A stretch of DNA of 24,325 nt from a virus, in IMG/VR virus record IMGVR_UViG_3300031696_000057, positions 1 to 24,325 of that record, one strand, 5' to 3'. The notes beneath the pieces are model-generated. The model did not search any database and was not told where the DNA came from. It worked only from the letters and a program-made list of their open reading frames with translations. Positions 13,151-21,119 of the stretch are shown here, one piece after another; position 1 is the first letter of the stretch; each line of letters starts with the position of its first letter. The position numbers were made by a program, and so were the translations under genes.

Positions 13151-14221
13151 TTAAGATATTATTTTTATCAAGCGTTGCTGTACCGAGTCTGCGGAGTTGA
13201 ATACAGTATGATTGTGTTTTAATATGGGCGAAATTTTCTTAATCAGTGAAACATGTTTTTTATGTGACCAACTAGCCATTTCTGTCACTAGATCCATAAC
13301 AGCTTGTAACCGTAGACCATCGTTCAGTATGTTGTCGTACGACTCGTCTATATAGTTGCCGAATGTTTGAAATCCCATTTTCTTTAAATTAAACAAGGTA
13401 TGATGGCCACCAGCAATAACAAATGGCTGTAGGTTGGCAATTGGTTTGAATGTTTTTTCTGTCATTACAGTGACATATGAAAGGCATTCGGTTTCTGTTA
13501 CTAAATTCCAATAGGCGTCCGTATAAAATTGTGTACTTACATTTGAATGGACGTTCATTGCGAGCAAACTCAAATCGTCTACTATAATTGGTGTACGCGC
13601 ATCCAATAATGTTGAATCAATTATATCAACCCAGTCTGGCTGCGAACTATGACGATCGCCGTTATTTTTCCAGGGCCAGGTGACTTGATAACTTAAATAA
13701 AAGTCTGCGTCGATTTTCCTGTTTAGTATCTCTGATGCCACATAACGCCTATTATGTCTTGGTATTCTATTCAAACATACAAACTTTTTTAGACGAACAT
13801 TTTGATTTATTTCACTAACAGTGTTGGAGTTTTTTATTTGAATTGCATAGGTGAGCCAGAAGTTACTAAAGTATGAGGGCTTATCCTTCATTGTAATGAA
13901 TCGTACTGCACCTCTGGGTATGCCATGTAGCATTAATTCTGCATTGCATGCTGCCATATTATGGTCTATAAACTCAATGAAATTAAACACAATGATTGCT
14001 TGATTTTTCATTGCCATGTTAATTATATTCGCTGGAATCTGACCGCCTTCGATTCTAACAATGTCGCTAGTTACTTCTGTGGCATCTATTGGATCGAATT
14101 CACACATATATATTAATTTGCTAGTATTCCACTCTACGCCAAACAATTTCGTATAGCGCCGTATAGCGTCACCGTACTGAAAGTCTTTTCGTTTGTAGAC
14201 TACCGGGTGAAATTCGATCAT
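13151..14221 (-). CDS. Glycosyltransferase-like protein
   Basis: A 356-aa protein. Residues 145-158 (KKFVCLNRIPRHNR), 235-245 (DAYWNLVTETE), 254-261 (TEKTFKPI) and 265-272 (QPFVIAGG), then MGFQTFGNYIDESYD, form the pattern of a phage glycosyltransferase family related to the C-terminal, nucleotide-sugar-binding half of fucosyl/exostosin-type enzymes; EKTFKPI is the most telling block. It probably glycosylates a virion or host target using an activated sugar, possibly supplied through the nucleotidyltransferase at 3425-4201. It is unusual in lying between gp4 and gp16. Its ATG shares one base with the gp4 stop (TAATG), so it is translated with late genes. Acceptor and donor are unknown. Confidence 0.82.
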   Translation of the reverse strand: MIEFHPVVYKRKDFQYGDAIRRYTKLFGVEWNTSKLIYMCEFDPIDATEVTSDIVRIEGGQIPANIINMAMKNQAIIVFNFIEFIDHNMAACNAELMLHGIPRGAVRFITMKDKPSYFSNFWLTYAIQIKNSNTVSEINQNVRLKKFVCLNRIPRHNRRYVASEILNRKIDADFYLSYQVTWPWKNNGDRHSSQPDWVDIIDSTLLDARTPIIVDDLSLLAMNVHSNVSTQFYTDAYWNLVTETECLSYVTVMTEKTFKPIANLQPFVIAGGHHTLFNLKKMGFQTFGNYIDESYDNILNDGLRLQAVMDLVTEMASWSHKKHVSLIKKISPILKHNHTVFNSADSVQQRLIKIIS

Positions 14222-14685
14222 TATTTTCGTTTACGTGGTTTTTTTACTGTTGGGCCAGCATTTCCTTGGGCAAAAATTTGATCTTCTGTTATAATGCGGA
14301 ACTTCATGCCTTGTGCTTTACACCACACATTGGCAATCTGCCATTTTGCTAGATTTAATATAACGGCTGCTTGATCGCGTTTGGACTTGGCAAACGTCAT
14401 AGATGTTTCTTTCTTGGGCTTTACTTCTATCACTTCTGCGTGCTTATTCATCTTGGAATCCATATATACAATAAGAAAATCCGGAACATATATAGTCTTT
14501 TTGCCTGTGAATGGGTTCTGATAAGGAATCATAAATGGCTCACTGGCCCATTGCACAATAGCCGGATTGTTGTCGCACATTCTGGCAAATACAGTTTCCC
14601 AACTGCTTCGCATATAGGGCTTCTTTTTGCCCACGTACTTTTCTGGGTTGGCTATTTCATATAAACCTTGTGCATACTTGGACAT
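14221..14685 (-). CDS. gp4: Head completion nuclease-fold protein gp4
   Basis: A 154-aa protein matching T4 gp4 (also called gp50/gp65; about 150 aa), needed to finish filled heads. Seen: conserved GLYEIANPEKYVGK, PYMRSSWE with Glu30, PYQNPFTGKKTIYVPDF with Asp69, and EVIEVKP with Glu87 and Lys89. The E-PD-ExK arrangement is a PD-(D/E)XK nuclease core, consistent with a proposed DNA-end trimming role for this family. The C-terminus is basic (VKKPRKRK). AGGA precedes the ATG, which is 2 bp after the upstream stop. The gene is coupled to the glycosyltransferase downstream. Confidence 0.93.
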   Translation of the reverse strand: MSKYAQGLYEIANPEKYVGKKKPYMRSSWETVFARMCDNNPAIVQWASEPFMIPYQNPFTGKKTIYVPDFLIVYMDSKMNKHAEVIEVKPKKETSMTFAKSKRDQAAVILNLAKWQIANVWCKAQGMKFRIITEDQIFAQGNAGPTVKKPRKRK

Positions 14686-14687
14686 TG

Positions 14688-15053
14688 CTATCCTAGTATC
14701 GTGCGAGAGATGTGTGTATTTACCGTTGGTACGTTTTTAACACCTAGTATGCTTGTGTTATTGCGTGTGCCGTTTAGAAATGCAGCCAAGTGAGCGTTTA
14801 ACCGTAAATCGTCTAAACCTTTGAACTCTTCTAATAATGTCAATGGGTTAATTTTGGAGCTTAATGCAGTAACAACAACCGTGTTGACCATTGCCACTGC
14901 TGCGTTTTTATGTGTTGTTCTGCTAATAAAAAAGGCATATAGTGCATCTACTACTGCTTGTGGCACTTGCACCGGGCGATCATATATCTTATTAAAATAG
15001 TCTAGTGTTTTTTCTATATTTGCTACCGGTAAATTTGTTGCTGGACCTGGCAT
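14688..15053 (-). CDS. Conserved marine T4-like phage protein, probable virion or assembly factor
   Basis: A 121-aa mostly helical protein (YFNKIYDRPVQVPQAVVDAL, NPLTLLEEFKGLDDL, LNAHLAAFLNGTRN). Its layout, with helices followed by a LNxxLAxFLNxxR segment and SILGVK near the end, resembles a small protein kept in this position by marine T4-like phages; no function is known to me. The ATG overlaps the upstream stop by one base (TAATG), with GGAG upstream. Position between the tube-initiator-like gene and gp4 suggests morphogenesis. Confidence 0.82.
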   Translation of the reverse strand: MPGPATNLPVANIEKTLDYFNKIYDRPVQVPQAVVDALYAFFISRTTHKNAAVAMVNTVVVTALSSKINPLTLLEEFKGLDDLRLNAHLAAFLNGTRNNTSILGVKNVPTVNTHISRTILG

Positions 15054-16150
15054 TACGATACTCCTGAGCCGTTTGATGTAGCTATATTTCTGGTTTTACC
15101 AAAACCACTAAAAAGGTCCTTTTTAATGTTGGATATGGCTGTAATTGGTGCTGCTATCGTGGTTGCGTCTTTTATTGGCCCAGAAATAACTGCTGGAAAA
15201 TTAAACACAGATCCTGGATCTTTGCCGTCTAGGATAGCGCCGCCTATGTTACGCCCGGTGTTTACTATCGTGTCGCCTATTGCTCCAATGTCTCCATTTA
15301 ATGCAGCGTCTACAACACCTGCTACACCACCTTCCCAGTCGCCATTGGCAAACGAGTCAAATATGCTGCTGGTACCACGTATAGTAGCACCCGCCGATTT
15401 CACTGATACTGGCGGTGTTGAGCCCGGAGCGTTGCCCAACGGGCTTATCTCGTTATCATAGTTAGAGTCTGTGAAGAATTTTGGTTCTTCGTCTTCGCCT
15501 ATTATACCATGTGAATATAATACTGTTTCAAATACAATTTGCATTTTGTTTTCTAATTCGTTATCGCTGCCCTGGGTATGTTTACCATGTGACCAAGCTT
15601 TAATAAGAGGATTAATCAGCGTATAACCTGTAAATTTCTGTTGGGCCAAACTATAAATTGTAATAGACTTAAAGAATGGTTGTAATGGCGGTACATAACC
15701 CCAATTTAAACGAGGTCTATCGCTATATTTTGTTTCTAATGTGTATTCAGACTCTTCAGCGTACGAATCAGCATAGTAGTGTTCGTAATATGCCTGCCAC
15801 ATTGCGTTGGTTAAGTTTGCGGAATCATCGTGAAAAGTAACATTAATGTCAGCATATTCTATTTGTGTTTGTATTATGTTTTTTCTGTTATATGCGTTAT
15901 TGATCTTATTACTAATAGTATACGATGGCAAGTCAACTGACTTTACTAACAAGCCAGCCTGGATTCGTTCGGCTGATACAGAATCACCGAAACCTAGCTG
16001 ACGGCCAAAATTCATTGCCACGTGGAACAGGCCTTCTTGCTTAGGGAGGAATCTAAATGACCCATCCCTAAACAATTTACTTGCGTGTTGGTAGTCTCTT
16101 AGTGTAATGCCTTGGGCATTGGGCTCTAAGTAACCATCAGTTGCGCTCAT
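15053..16150 (-). CDS. Tail-tube-initiator/baseplate hub-cap-like protein (gp48/gp54 type)
   Basis: A 365-aa protein. Residues 30-180 (FRDGSFRFLPKQEGLFHVAM, LVKSVDLPSY, NRKNIIQTQIEYADINVTFH) have the pattern of tail-tube-fold proteins: a structural N-terminus, then a KSVDLPSY-type strand and a ADINVTFHDD strand, as in gp19 and its baseplate relatives gp48 and gp54, which start tube polymerisation. T4 gp54 is 320 aa, similar in size. The C-terminal 120 residues are Gly/Ser/Ala-rich and low in complexity (GNAPGSTPPVSVKSAG, then Gly-Asp repeats), probably extended. It starts 3 bp after the gp19 stop, which supports co-translation. Which of gp48 or gp54 it replaces cannot be told. Confidence 0.7.
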   Translation of the reverse strand: MSATDGYLEPNAQGITLRDYQHASKLFRDGSFRFLPKQEGLFHVAMNFGRQLGFGDSVSAERIQAGLLVKSVDLPSYTISNKINNAYNRKNIIQTQIEYADINVTFHDDSANLTNAMWQAYYEHYYADSYAEESEYTLETKYSDRPRLNWGYVPPLQPFFKSITIYSLAQQKFTGYTLINPLIKAWSHGKHTQGSDNELENKMQIVFETVLYSHGIIGEDEEPKFFTDSNYDNEISPLGNAPGSTPPVSVKSAGATIRGTSSIFDSFANGDWEGGVAGVVDAALNGDIGAIGDTIVNTGRNIGGAILDGKDPGSVFNFPAVISGPIKDATTIAAPITAISNIKKDLFSGFGKTRNIATSNGSGVS

Positions 16151-16153
16151 TTA

Positions 16154-16765
16154 TTAACCCGATAATACGTCGCCAGAGGACCTAGAAGCTGCCTCGCCTG
16201 GACCACCTGTTATTTGTATTGCGTTGTCGTATCGCAGATCTAATGAAATAGTCATTGGATCGTCGCTTCCATAATCAGCTTCACTATATGATGCCTTAGT
16301 TACGAAACAACCGTACAATTCCCATTCTTCTAATACTGTTGGTGCAAATTTACCGTTACCACCGTCTAATACTTCAAATCGTGTAGTAAATTTGTAATCT
16401 ATTCCTGATGCAGCTGACGCTTGCTCCATGAAATCCATTTGCTTTTGCATTTGCTCACCTACTAAACGAGATACTGCTCCGCTTGCGTCGTCGCGCAATG
16501 AACATGATACGCCATCCCATTCTGCTTTACCAGCATAGTACATTTTGCTGTTATAAACGTCTATTGTTTTTACTGGCATTGAGACTGCTGGGCGGCCAAA
16601 TTTCATAACCTGTTTTGTAAGTTCTGACCGTGGAGTTGAAACTCCAAAGTTTTCAAATACTACGCGAAATCTATAGCCCAACTTGGGCATTAATAAGCCT
16701 TGAGCAGATGCACTTTGATCGCTTGCTAATGGCACTGTAAATTTTGTTAATGATGCTACTGTCAT
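16154..16765 (-). CDS. gp19: Tail tube protein gp19
   Basis: The inner tube of the contractile tail. The 203-aa product is slightly longer than T4 gp19 (163 aa). Seen: LMPKLGYRFRVVFENFG near the N-terminus, a KFGRPAVSMP segment corresponding to the conserved tube strand, TIDVYNSKMYYAGKAEWD, and near the C-terminus EEWELYGCFVTKASYSEADY followed by DPMTISLDLRYDNA, typical of marine T4-like tube proteins. AGAGGA precedes the ATG. A GATAAATA late box (16798-16805) and an upstream palindrome (16837-16862) precede it. Confidence 0.95.
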   Translation of the reverse strand: MTVASLTKFTVPLASDQSASAQGLLMPKLGYRFRVVFENFGVSTPRSELTKQVMKFGRPAVSMPVKTIDVYNSKMYYAGKAEWDGVSCSLRDDASGAVSRLVGEQMQKQMDFMEQASAASGIDYKFTTRFEVLDGGNGKFAPTVLEEWELYGCFVTKASYSEADYGSDDPMTISLDLRYDNAIQITGGPGEAASRSSGDVLSG

Positions 16766-16797
16766 TTTAATTATCCTCTGATATATATGTATGCCAA

Positions 16798-16805
16798 TAT
16801 TTATC
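16798..16805 (-). promoter_or_regulatory. Late promoter box for gp19
   Basis: GATAAATA on the minus strand, 32 bp before the gp19 ATG, leaving room for a normal leader with its AGAGGA site. Confidence 0.6.
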
Positions 16806-16836
16806 AGTTTTGATTATAGATTGGTATTCCGTGTAG

Positions 16837-16862
16837 ATTTATAATATACGTGTATTATAAAT
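16837..16862. repeat. 26-bp inverted repeat containing early- and late-promoter-like sequences
   Basis: ATTTATAATA-TACGTG-TATTATAAAT with perfect 10-bp arms, between the 166-aa gene and gp19. The minus strand contains TATAATACACGTAT, identical to 14 bases at early promoter P1, and TATAAATC, close to the late box. No -35 is seen at 17 bp. Confidence 0.6.
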
Positions 16863-16879
16863 GTAGTGTTCTGGGTATT

Positions 16880-17380
16880 TTAATTTAACTGTGGTCTACG
16901 TGGGTTATCGGAATCTGCTGCTGTTATGGTGGTTGGATTGTTTGCTTCTTGCGAAAGCATTGTTCGTGTCTCGAAAAAACCCAACTGCTGTGCTGTAGAT
17001 AAACCCCAACCAACAGCACCCAGTGTAATTGAAATGGTAACCCAGACTGCCCAGGTAATTGCTTTCCACTTACTAACATGGCTGTTAAAATTATTCTTAT
17101 TTACTTGAATACTTGCTACTATTGCTGCATTATGATCTGCATGTTCTTTCATTGAATCGTACATTAAATCCATGTATACTTTGTTATACTTGTCGAGTTT
17201 AGTGAGGATTTGGTCCTGGTTGCGGTTTACAGTTTTAGTAAGTTCGCTTATTGATCGTTTTACTTGTTGAAATTCTTTGTCATGGTACTCGATCACAGTT
17301 TCGACCTTTAAAACTCGATCGCGCAATGTTAGCATTTGGTCGTCGTTGTGTTCATTGTTTGCTGTTATTTTCTTGTCCAT
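16880..17380 (-). CDS. Coiled-coil membrane protein between sheath and tube genes
   Basis: A 166-aa protein with a soluble, charged N-terminal half likely to form a coiled coil (RDRVLKVETVIEYHDKEF, then SISELTKTVNRNQDQILTKL), a single membrane span at about 106-128 (ITWAVWVTISITLGAVGWGL) and a polar C-terminal tail (after QQLGFFETRT). The layout resembles XhlA-type membrane-associated phage proteins, but no family membership is claimed. A holin-accessory, membrane-anchored assembly or superinfection role is possible. AGGAAG precedes the ATG and an AATAAATA late box lies 30 bp upstream, just after the sheath-gene terminator, so it has its own late transcript. Confidence 0.85.
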   Translation of the reverse strand: MDKKITANNEHNDDQMLTLRDRVLKVETVIEYHDKEFQQVKRSISELTKTVNRNQDQILTKLDKYNKVYMDLMYDSMKEHADHNAAIVASIQVNKNNFNSHVSKWKAITWAVWVTISITLGAVGWGLSTAQQLGFFETRTMLSQEANNPTTITAADSDNPRRPQLN

Positions 17381-17410
17381 GTAACATTGCTTCCTACTCT
17401 GGTGTGTATG

Positions 17411-17418
17411 TATTTATT
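17411..17418 (-). promoter_or_regulatory. Late promoter box for the 166-aa gene
   Basis: AATAAATA on the minus strand, 30 bp before the ATG and about 10 bp after the sheath terminator, so it restarts transcription after that stop. Confidence 0.55.
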
Positions 17419-17427
17419 GATTGCACA

Positions 17428-17457
17428 TAAAAAAAGACCCCACGGATGAGGTCTTTA
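17428..17457 (-). terminator. Rho-independent terminator after the tail sheath gene
   Basis: Minus strand: AAAGACCTC-loop-GGGGTCTTT makes a 9-bp stem with one G-U pair, followed by a T-run (TTTTTTT). It lies about 19 bp after the sheath stop. Confidence 0.88.
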
Positions 17458-17475
17458 ATATACTACTTTTTAACG

Positions 17476-20400
17476 TTATAGTTCGCCGGTGTTTTTTAAA
17501 CGTAGCGGAACATAAATAAATTCTGCTGCTTTAACTGGCTCAATTGCCACATCAGCCCATAATTCATTACGGTCTATTCTGCTAGGTGTGTTATTTGAGT
17601 TATCACATACTACAAGATAATCAAAGATAGCACGCTTAGTGACTAACTCATTAAGGTATTTTTCAATTTCACCTTTAAATTCATCACGTGTCAACTTGTC
17701 GTTTGGTTCAAACACAAATGGTCTAGCAATCAAGTCAAGCACATAACGCAAACTTGCCACAGATCTAGCAACATTGACACGATCCAATGATGATGCTGTT
17801 GTTTGACGAGTCTTTTGTCCATATACTGTTACGCCAGACCCAGGTAATACTGAAATTGGATTAACGTTATTTGTGTAAAGAACATCACGCAAACCAGCGC
17901 CGATGTTAACTGATTGATATTCGTTTGATAACGAATCAACATAACCAACTGATGTAGCGTTATCAACTTTACCACGTCTAATACCTGCTGGAGCAATCCA
18001 TGGGTAAGAAACGTTGTCGCTCTTTATAATGGTACGAAGCGCCATATGGCTTGAAGGCATTACAATTGAATTGCCTGCTAGGTCATTGGTTAAACCTGAT
18101 GGGTAATAAACACCCAAGTATGCATTGTCACTGACTAACCCGTCTGGGCCATTATCAGCAGCTAAACCGGCATTTGATGCCCAGTTAGTTAATGCTAATG
18201 AAGATGCTGCTAACTTCATTGGTGAATCACCAACAATAAACGAAGTTTCTTTTCTATCAGTGTTAACTTTGATCAAGTTACTCATTAATTCTGGGTAACC
18301 AACCGCTGCTAGTAAATTAACTGTAGTAGTTTCTTCGCGTACTGTTAAACTTGCGTCAACACCAGCTTTCATAGCTTGTACTATCATGTTGCGTTGAGCA
18401 CCAGAACCCATGTACGGCGAACCGTCTAATTTAAGTCCAGATACTGTTCTCCAAGTATGTTTCTCTGTTGGCAAAGCACCAGTGAATGTTGAAGAGTTAA
18501 AGTAATCTACAGTATATTGCTTAACAACAGAACCACTACGGCGTGTATTCCATAACAATGTACCACGTGGATATAATGCTGGATTCGGCACGTCTAGGTC
18601 AACGTAGTCGCTTACTAACATTGAAGTAATTGCAATTGCTGTTCCTGTTATTGTGTCGGTTGTACCGTCAATGTCCCAGCGTGCATCTGCAAAGATAATA
18701 CCGTTTTCGCTTGTACCGTCTGCGTTGTCTATTATTACCCACGCCTCAACACCTGCGCCCATTGCTGTCCAACGGTTAATAATTGGATAATCATTGATTA
18801 CGCTAGTATTGATCCATAGATCGCCTAACTGTATCGCTGTTGCGTCAGACTGTGTTAACGGCTCCGAAGCTGAAACAATTGGTCCGTTTGGCGACGTATT
18901 AGATAAATCTGCGTTACGAGCATCATTAGTTACATTCTTGTAACCTTTCCAGATGGTACCGTTGTGTACCATAATGTCTACATCTGTTATTGTACTGTCA
19001 TACCAATAAGTACCATCTACTGGATCAACACTTGGTTTTAACAACGATGCTGTGTAAGTAGCTGCTACCCAGTTGCTTAGGATTAAATCTGTATCGTTGC
19101 CGTCTTCGACTAATGTCAATGCATTGCTAAATCCCATTGTTGCTAGTGCTGTACCAGATGTATTTTTCAATACAATTGTTCCGCCTGCTGTGTGTGTAAA
19201 TACAACCTTACCAGCCGAGTCTTGCGTTGCTTCCAAGTTAGCAATTGCCGAACCCATTACCGTAACAACCATAGCTGCTGGATCAGTCGAACTAACTGTG
19301 ATAGTTGTTGCTGCTGACATTACACTACTGCCTTTAGCTGATACTGAAATAGTAAATGTTTCGTTTCCTGCCAATGTAGGATTTGCCACTGATCCAGTTA
19401 CTACGGTGGCACCTTTAATGCTGCGATTATACACAGTGCTTGTTGCTGTACCGTCTTCTACTGTATCGTAACGTACATACAATGAAGCTGATGGAATATT
19501 AAGTCCACCGCCCACTAGATCCAATGCCTTGTTTGCTGCGGCGTTAGATGAATACAATGGAGCGGTTATTCTGGTCCAAGCATTTAGTATGTTGTCATAT
19601 ATACTAACAACATAATCTGCGCCTGTATTTGGCAAGGTTGTCTTAACCCATACACTACCAGTTGGACGTGGTGTTGTATCCAATGTCTTCCATTCTGGAA
19701 CTGTTGTGTGTGCAGACAATTGTGCTTCTAATGTGTTATATGTGCCACCAGTAATACCAGCAACGTTAAAAGCAGTATCACCAGTGCCCAGATTGTCTAG
19801 TAAAAGTTTACCATCCGCGGTTGAACCGTCGGATGTTGCTGTGTGAGCAACATAAAATGTTAATTTGTTGTTGGTTGCTGCTACTGTAACGCCGGTTGGA
19901 CCAACTGTGTTAATATCAATTACTGTTTGTGCAAGTGTTGTACCTGTTAATGTAATTGATGCGTTATTGACATCAAATGTATCACCGATGACAAATGTTG
20001 GGCTAGCAATAGTACCTTGAAGCGTGAAGCTCGAAGTTAACCATGCGTTAGAACCAACTAGTACCCATGTGCCACTGTTGTTCTTATAGTACACAGGATT
20101 AGATGCGCTAACTGTAGTAATCGCATATTCACCAACTGTACCGATATTAGCATTTGGAACACCCGCTGTTTGGTCAGCTGTTGCTGTGATAATACGTGGT
20201 GCGATCTTAGTAAACAATTGAGTTGACGAATTCCACTCAAACAAACCAAAGGCTGACAGCGTTAGGTCTAACCATAATGTACCGTTTGCTGGTGCATTGG
20301 TTGGTCTAACGGAAGTGCCTGCTAATTGACCAAGGTCGATATCAGCTCGCTGAACATATACGCGACTAGTAACACCAAGTAAACTGTATGCTGTTTGAAG

Positions 20401-20676
20401 ACCATATTCGCTTAATTCGTGTGCCTGTACTACGCCGCCTGTTGAAGCTGCTGTAAATGTAGGATTGCCAAACAATGATACCAATTCACGTCGTGAAGTT
20501 ACTGGTGTTACTATGTTTGCGTTCGCTAGTGTAGTTCCGGAGGCAATGTCTCCTGAGCTGTTTGTTTTATCTTGGGCTGTGGCTAGCAGTATATACGGAA
20601 TTGAAGTTGAAATCGCTGGTGCGAAAAAACTCTCATCGTTTACTGTAACCTGCGTGCCGGGTGAAAGTAATGCCAT
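17476..20676 (-). CDS. gp18: Tail sheath protein gp18, greatly enlarged
   Basis: The contractile sheath of the tail. The product is 1066 aa against 659 in T4 gp18. The N-terminus (MALLSPGTQVTVNDESF, SIPYILLATAQDK) and the C-terminal third (about 745-1066: VGYPELMSN, VNIGAGLRDVLYTNNVNPIS, ARPFVFEPND, ending AEFIYVPLRLKNTGEL) are typical sheath. The middle (about 130-745) is an insertion of beta-rich material: six degenerate units of the form GTxW-x(20-30)-W/F-xx-I (at 132, 182, 340, 555, 618 and 705), interleaved with two related domains (about 225-313 and 438-526) of the pattern TLTGTT-x-INTV-x-GVTV-x-KLTF, reminiscent of flagellin hook IN domains. These probably decorate the tail surface. 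It has a perfect late promoter, a GAGGA ribosome-binding site and its own terminator, so expression is independent and high. Confidence 0.96.
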   Translation of the reverse strand: MALLSPGTQVTVNDESFFAPAISTSIPYILLATAQDKTNSSGDIASGTTLANANIVTPVTSRRELVSLFGNPTFTAASTGGVVQAHELSEYGLQTAYSLLGVTSRVYVQRADIDLGQLAGTSVRPTNAPANGTLWLDLTLSAFGLFEWNSSTQLFTKIAPRIITATADQTAGVPNANIGTVGEYAITTVSASNPVYYKNNSGTWVLVGSNAWLTSSFTLQGTIASPTFVIGDTFDVNNASITLTGTTLAQTVIDINTVGPTGVTVAATNNKLTFYVAHTATSDGSTADGKLLLDNLGTGDTAFNVAGITGGTYNTLEAQLSAHTTVPEWKTLDTTPRPTGSVWVKTTLPNTGADYVVSIYDNILNAWTRITAPLYSSNAAANKALDLVGGGLNIPSASLYVRYDTVEDGTATSTVYNRSIKGATVVTGSVANPTLAGNETFTISVSAKGSSVMSAATTITVSSTDPAAMVVTVMGSAIANLEATQDSAGKVVFTHTAGGTIVLKNTSGTALATMGFSNALTLVEDGNDTDLILSNWVAATYTASLLKPSVDPVDGTYWYDSTITDVDIMVHNGTIWKGYKNVTNDARNADLSNTSPNGPIVSASEPLTQSDATAIQLGDLWINTSVINDYPIINRWTAMGAGVEAWVIIDNADGTSENGIIFADARWDIDGTTDTITGTAIAITSMLVSDYVDLDVPNPALYPRGTLLWNTRRSGSVVKQYTVDYFNSSTFTGALPTEKHTWRTVSGLKLDGSPYMGSGAQRNMIVQAMKAGVDASLTVREETTTVNLLAAVGYPELMSNLIKVNTDRKETSFIVGDSPMKLAASSLALTNWASNAGLAADNGPDGLVSDNAYLGVYYPSGLTNDLAGNSIVMPSSHMALRTIIKSDNVSYPWIAPAGIRRGKVDNATSVGYVDSLSNEYQSVNIGAGLRDVLYTNNVNPISVLPGSGVTVYGQKTRQTTASSLDRVNVARSVASLRYVLDLIARPFVFEPNDKLTRDEFKGEIEKYLNELVTKRAIFDYLVVCDNSNNTPSRIDRNELWADVAIEPVKAAEFIYVPLRLKNTGEL

Positions 20677-20709
20677 TATAGTTATTCCTCTATGTTATAA
20701 TTATAATGG

Positions 20710-20717
20710 TATTTATA
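20710..20717 (-). promoter_or_regulatory. Perfect late promoter for the tail sheath
   Basis: TATAAATA on the minus strand 33 bp before the sheath ATG, with a GAGGA ribosome-binding site between. It is divergent to the plus-strand late box at 20765-20772, only about 47 bp away. Confidence 0.88.
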
Positions 20718-20764
20718 GCATTCGTGTAATTTTTTGTACGCAAAAGGTTTTTAAAAGGTCTTAG

Positions 20765-20772
20765 TATAAATA
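20765..20772 (+). promoter_or_regulatory. Perfect late promoter for the plus-strand zinc-finger gene
   Basis: TATAAATA on the plus strand, 8 nt before the ATG of the HNH-like gene. No Shine-Dalgarno is present, so the mRNA leader would be at most a few nucleotides. Confidence 0.8.
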
Positions 20773-20780
20773 ACAGTACA

Positions 20781-21119
20781 ATGAATAGACCTATTTGCGA
20801 ATTATGCACTATACGACCCGCTGCCGTCAATTATCACAAGAATGGTAAGATATATTATCGATCTCTTTGCACAAGATGCATTAATCCATACAAGGTAATT
20901 GTCCCAGGGTGGATGAAATCAGGCTATAAACTAAAAGCCACTTGTGATTTGTGCAACTTTAAACGTAACCATCCCGAGCAAATGACGGTTTTTCACGTTG
21001 ACGGCGATATGAGGAATAATAAATGGCCTAACCTAAGATCCATATGTGCCAATTGTGCCATTAGCATTTCCATCAAAGGCATAGGATGGAAACAGGATAC
21101 TATACATCCAGATTTTTAA
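20781..21119 (+). CDS. HNH-like double zinc-ribbon protein (only plus-strand gene)
   Basis: A 112-aa protein with four Cys-x2-Cys pairs: CELC, CTRC, CDLC and CANC, giving two zinc-ribbon units. The second unit (VFHVDGDMRNNKWPNL, then CANC) has the HNH shape (H-x-D-G...N...NL...C-x2-C), but the final His of a classical HNH is missing (CANCA), so cleavage activity is uncertain. Related conserved proteins occur in marine T4-like phages, usually as unannotated or HNH-like. It could bind DNA as a homing-type or structural nuclease or be a degenerate one. It is the only gene on this strand, has its own perfect late promoter, and its stop codon shares TTAA with the dNMP kinase stop on the other strand. 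Confidence 0.85.
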   Translation: MNRPICELCTIRPAAVNYHKNGKIYYRSLCTRCINPYKVIVPGWMKSGYKLKATCDLCNFKRNHPEQMTVFHVDGDMRNNKWPNLRSICANCAISISIKGIGWKQDTIHPDF

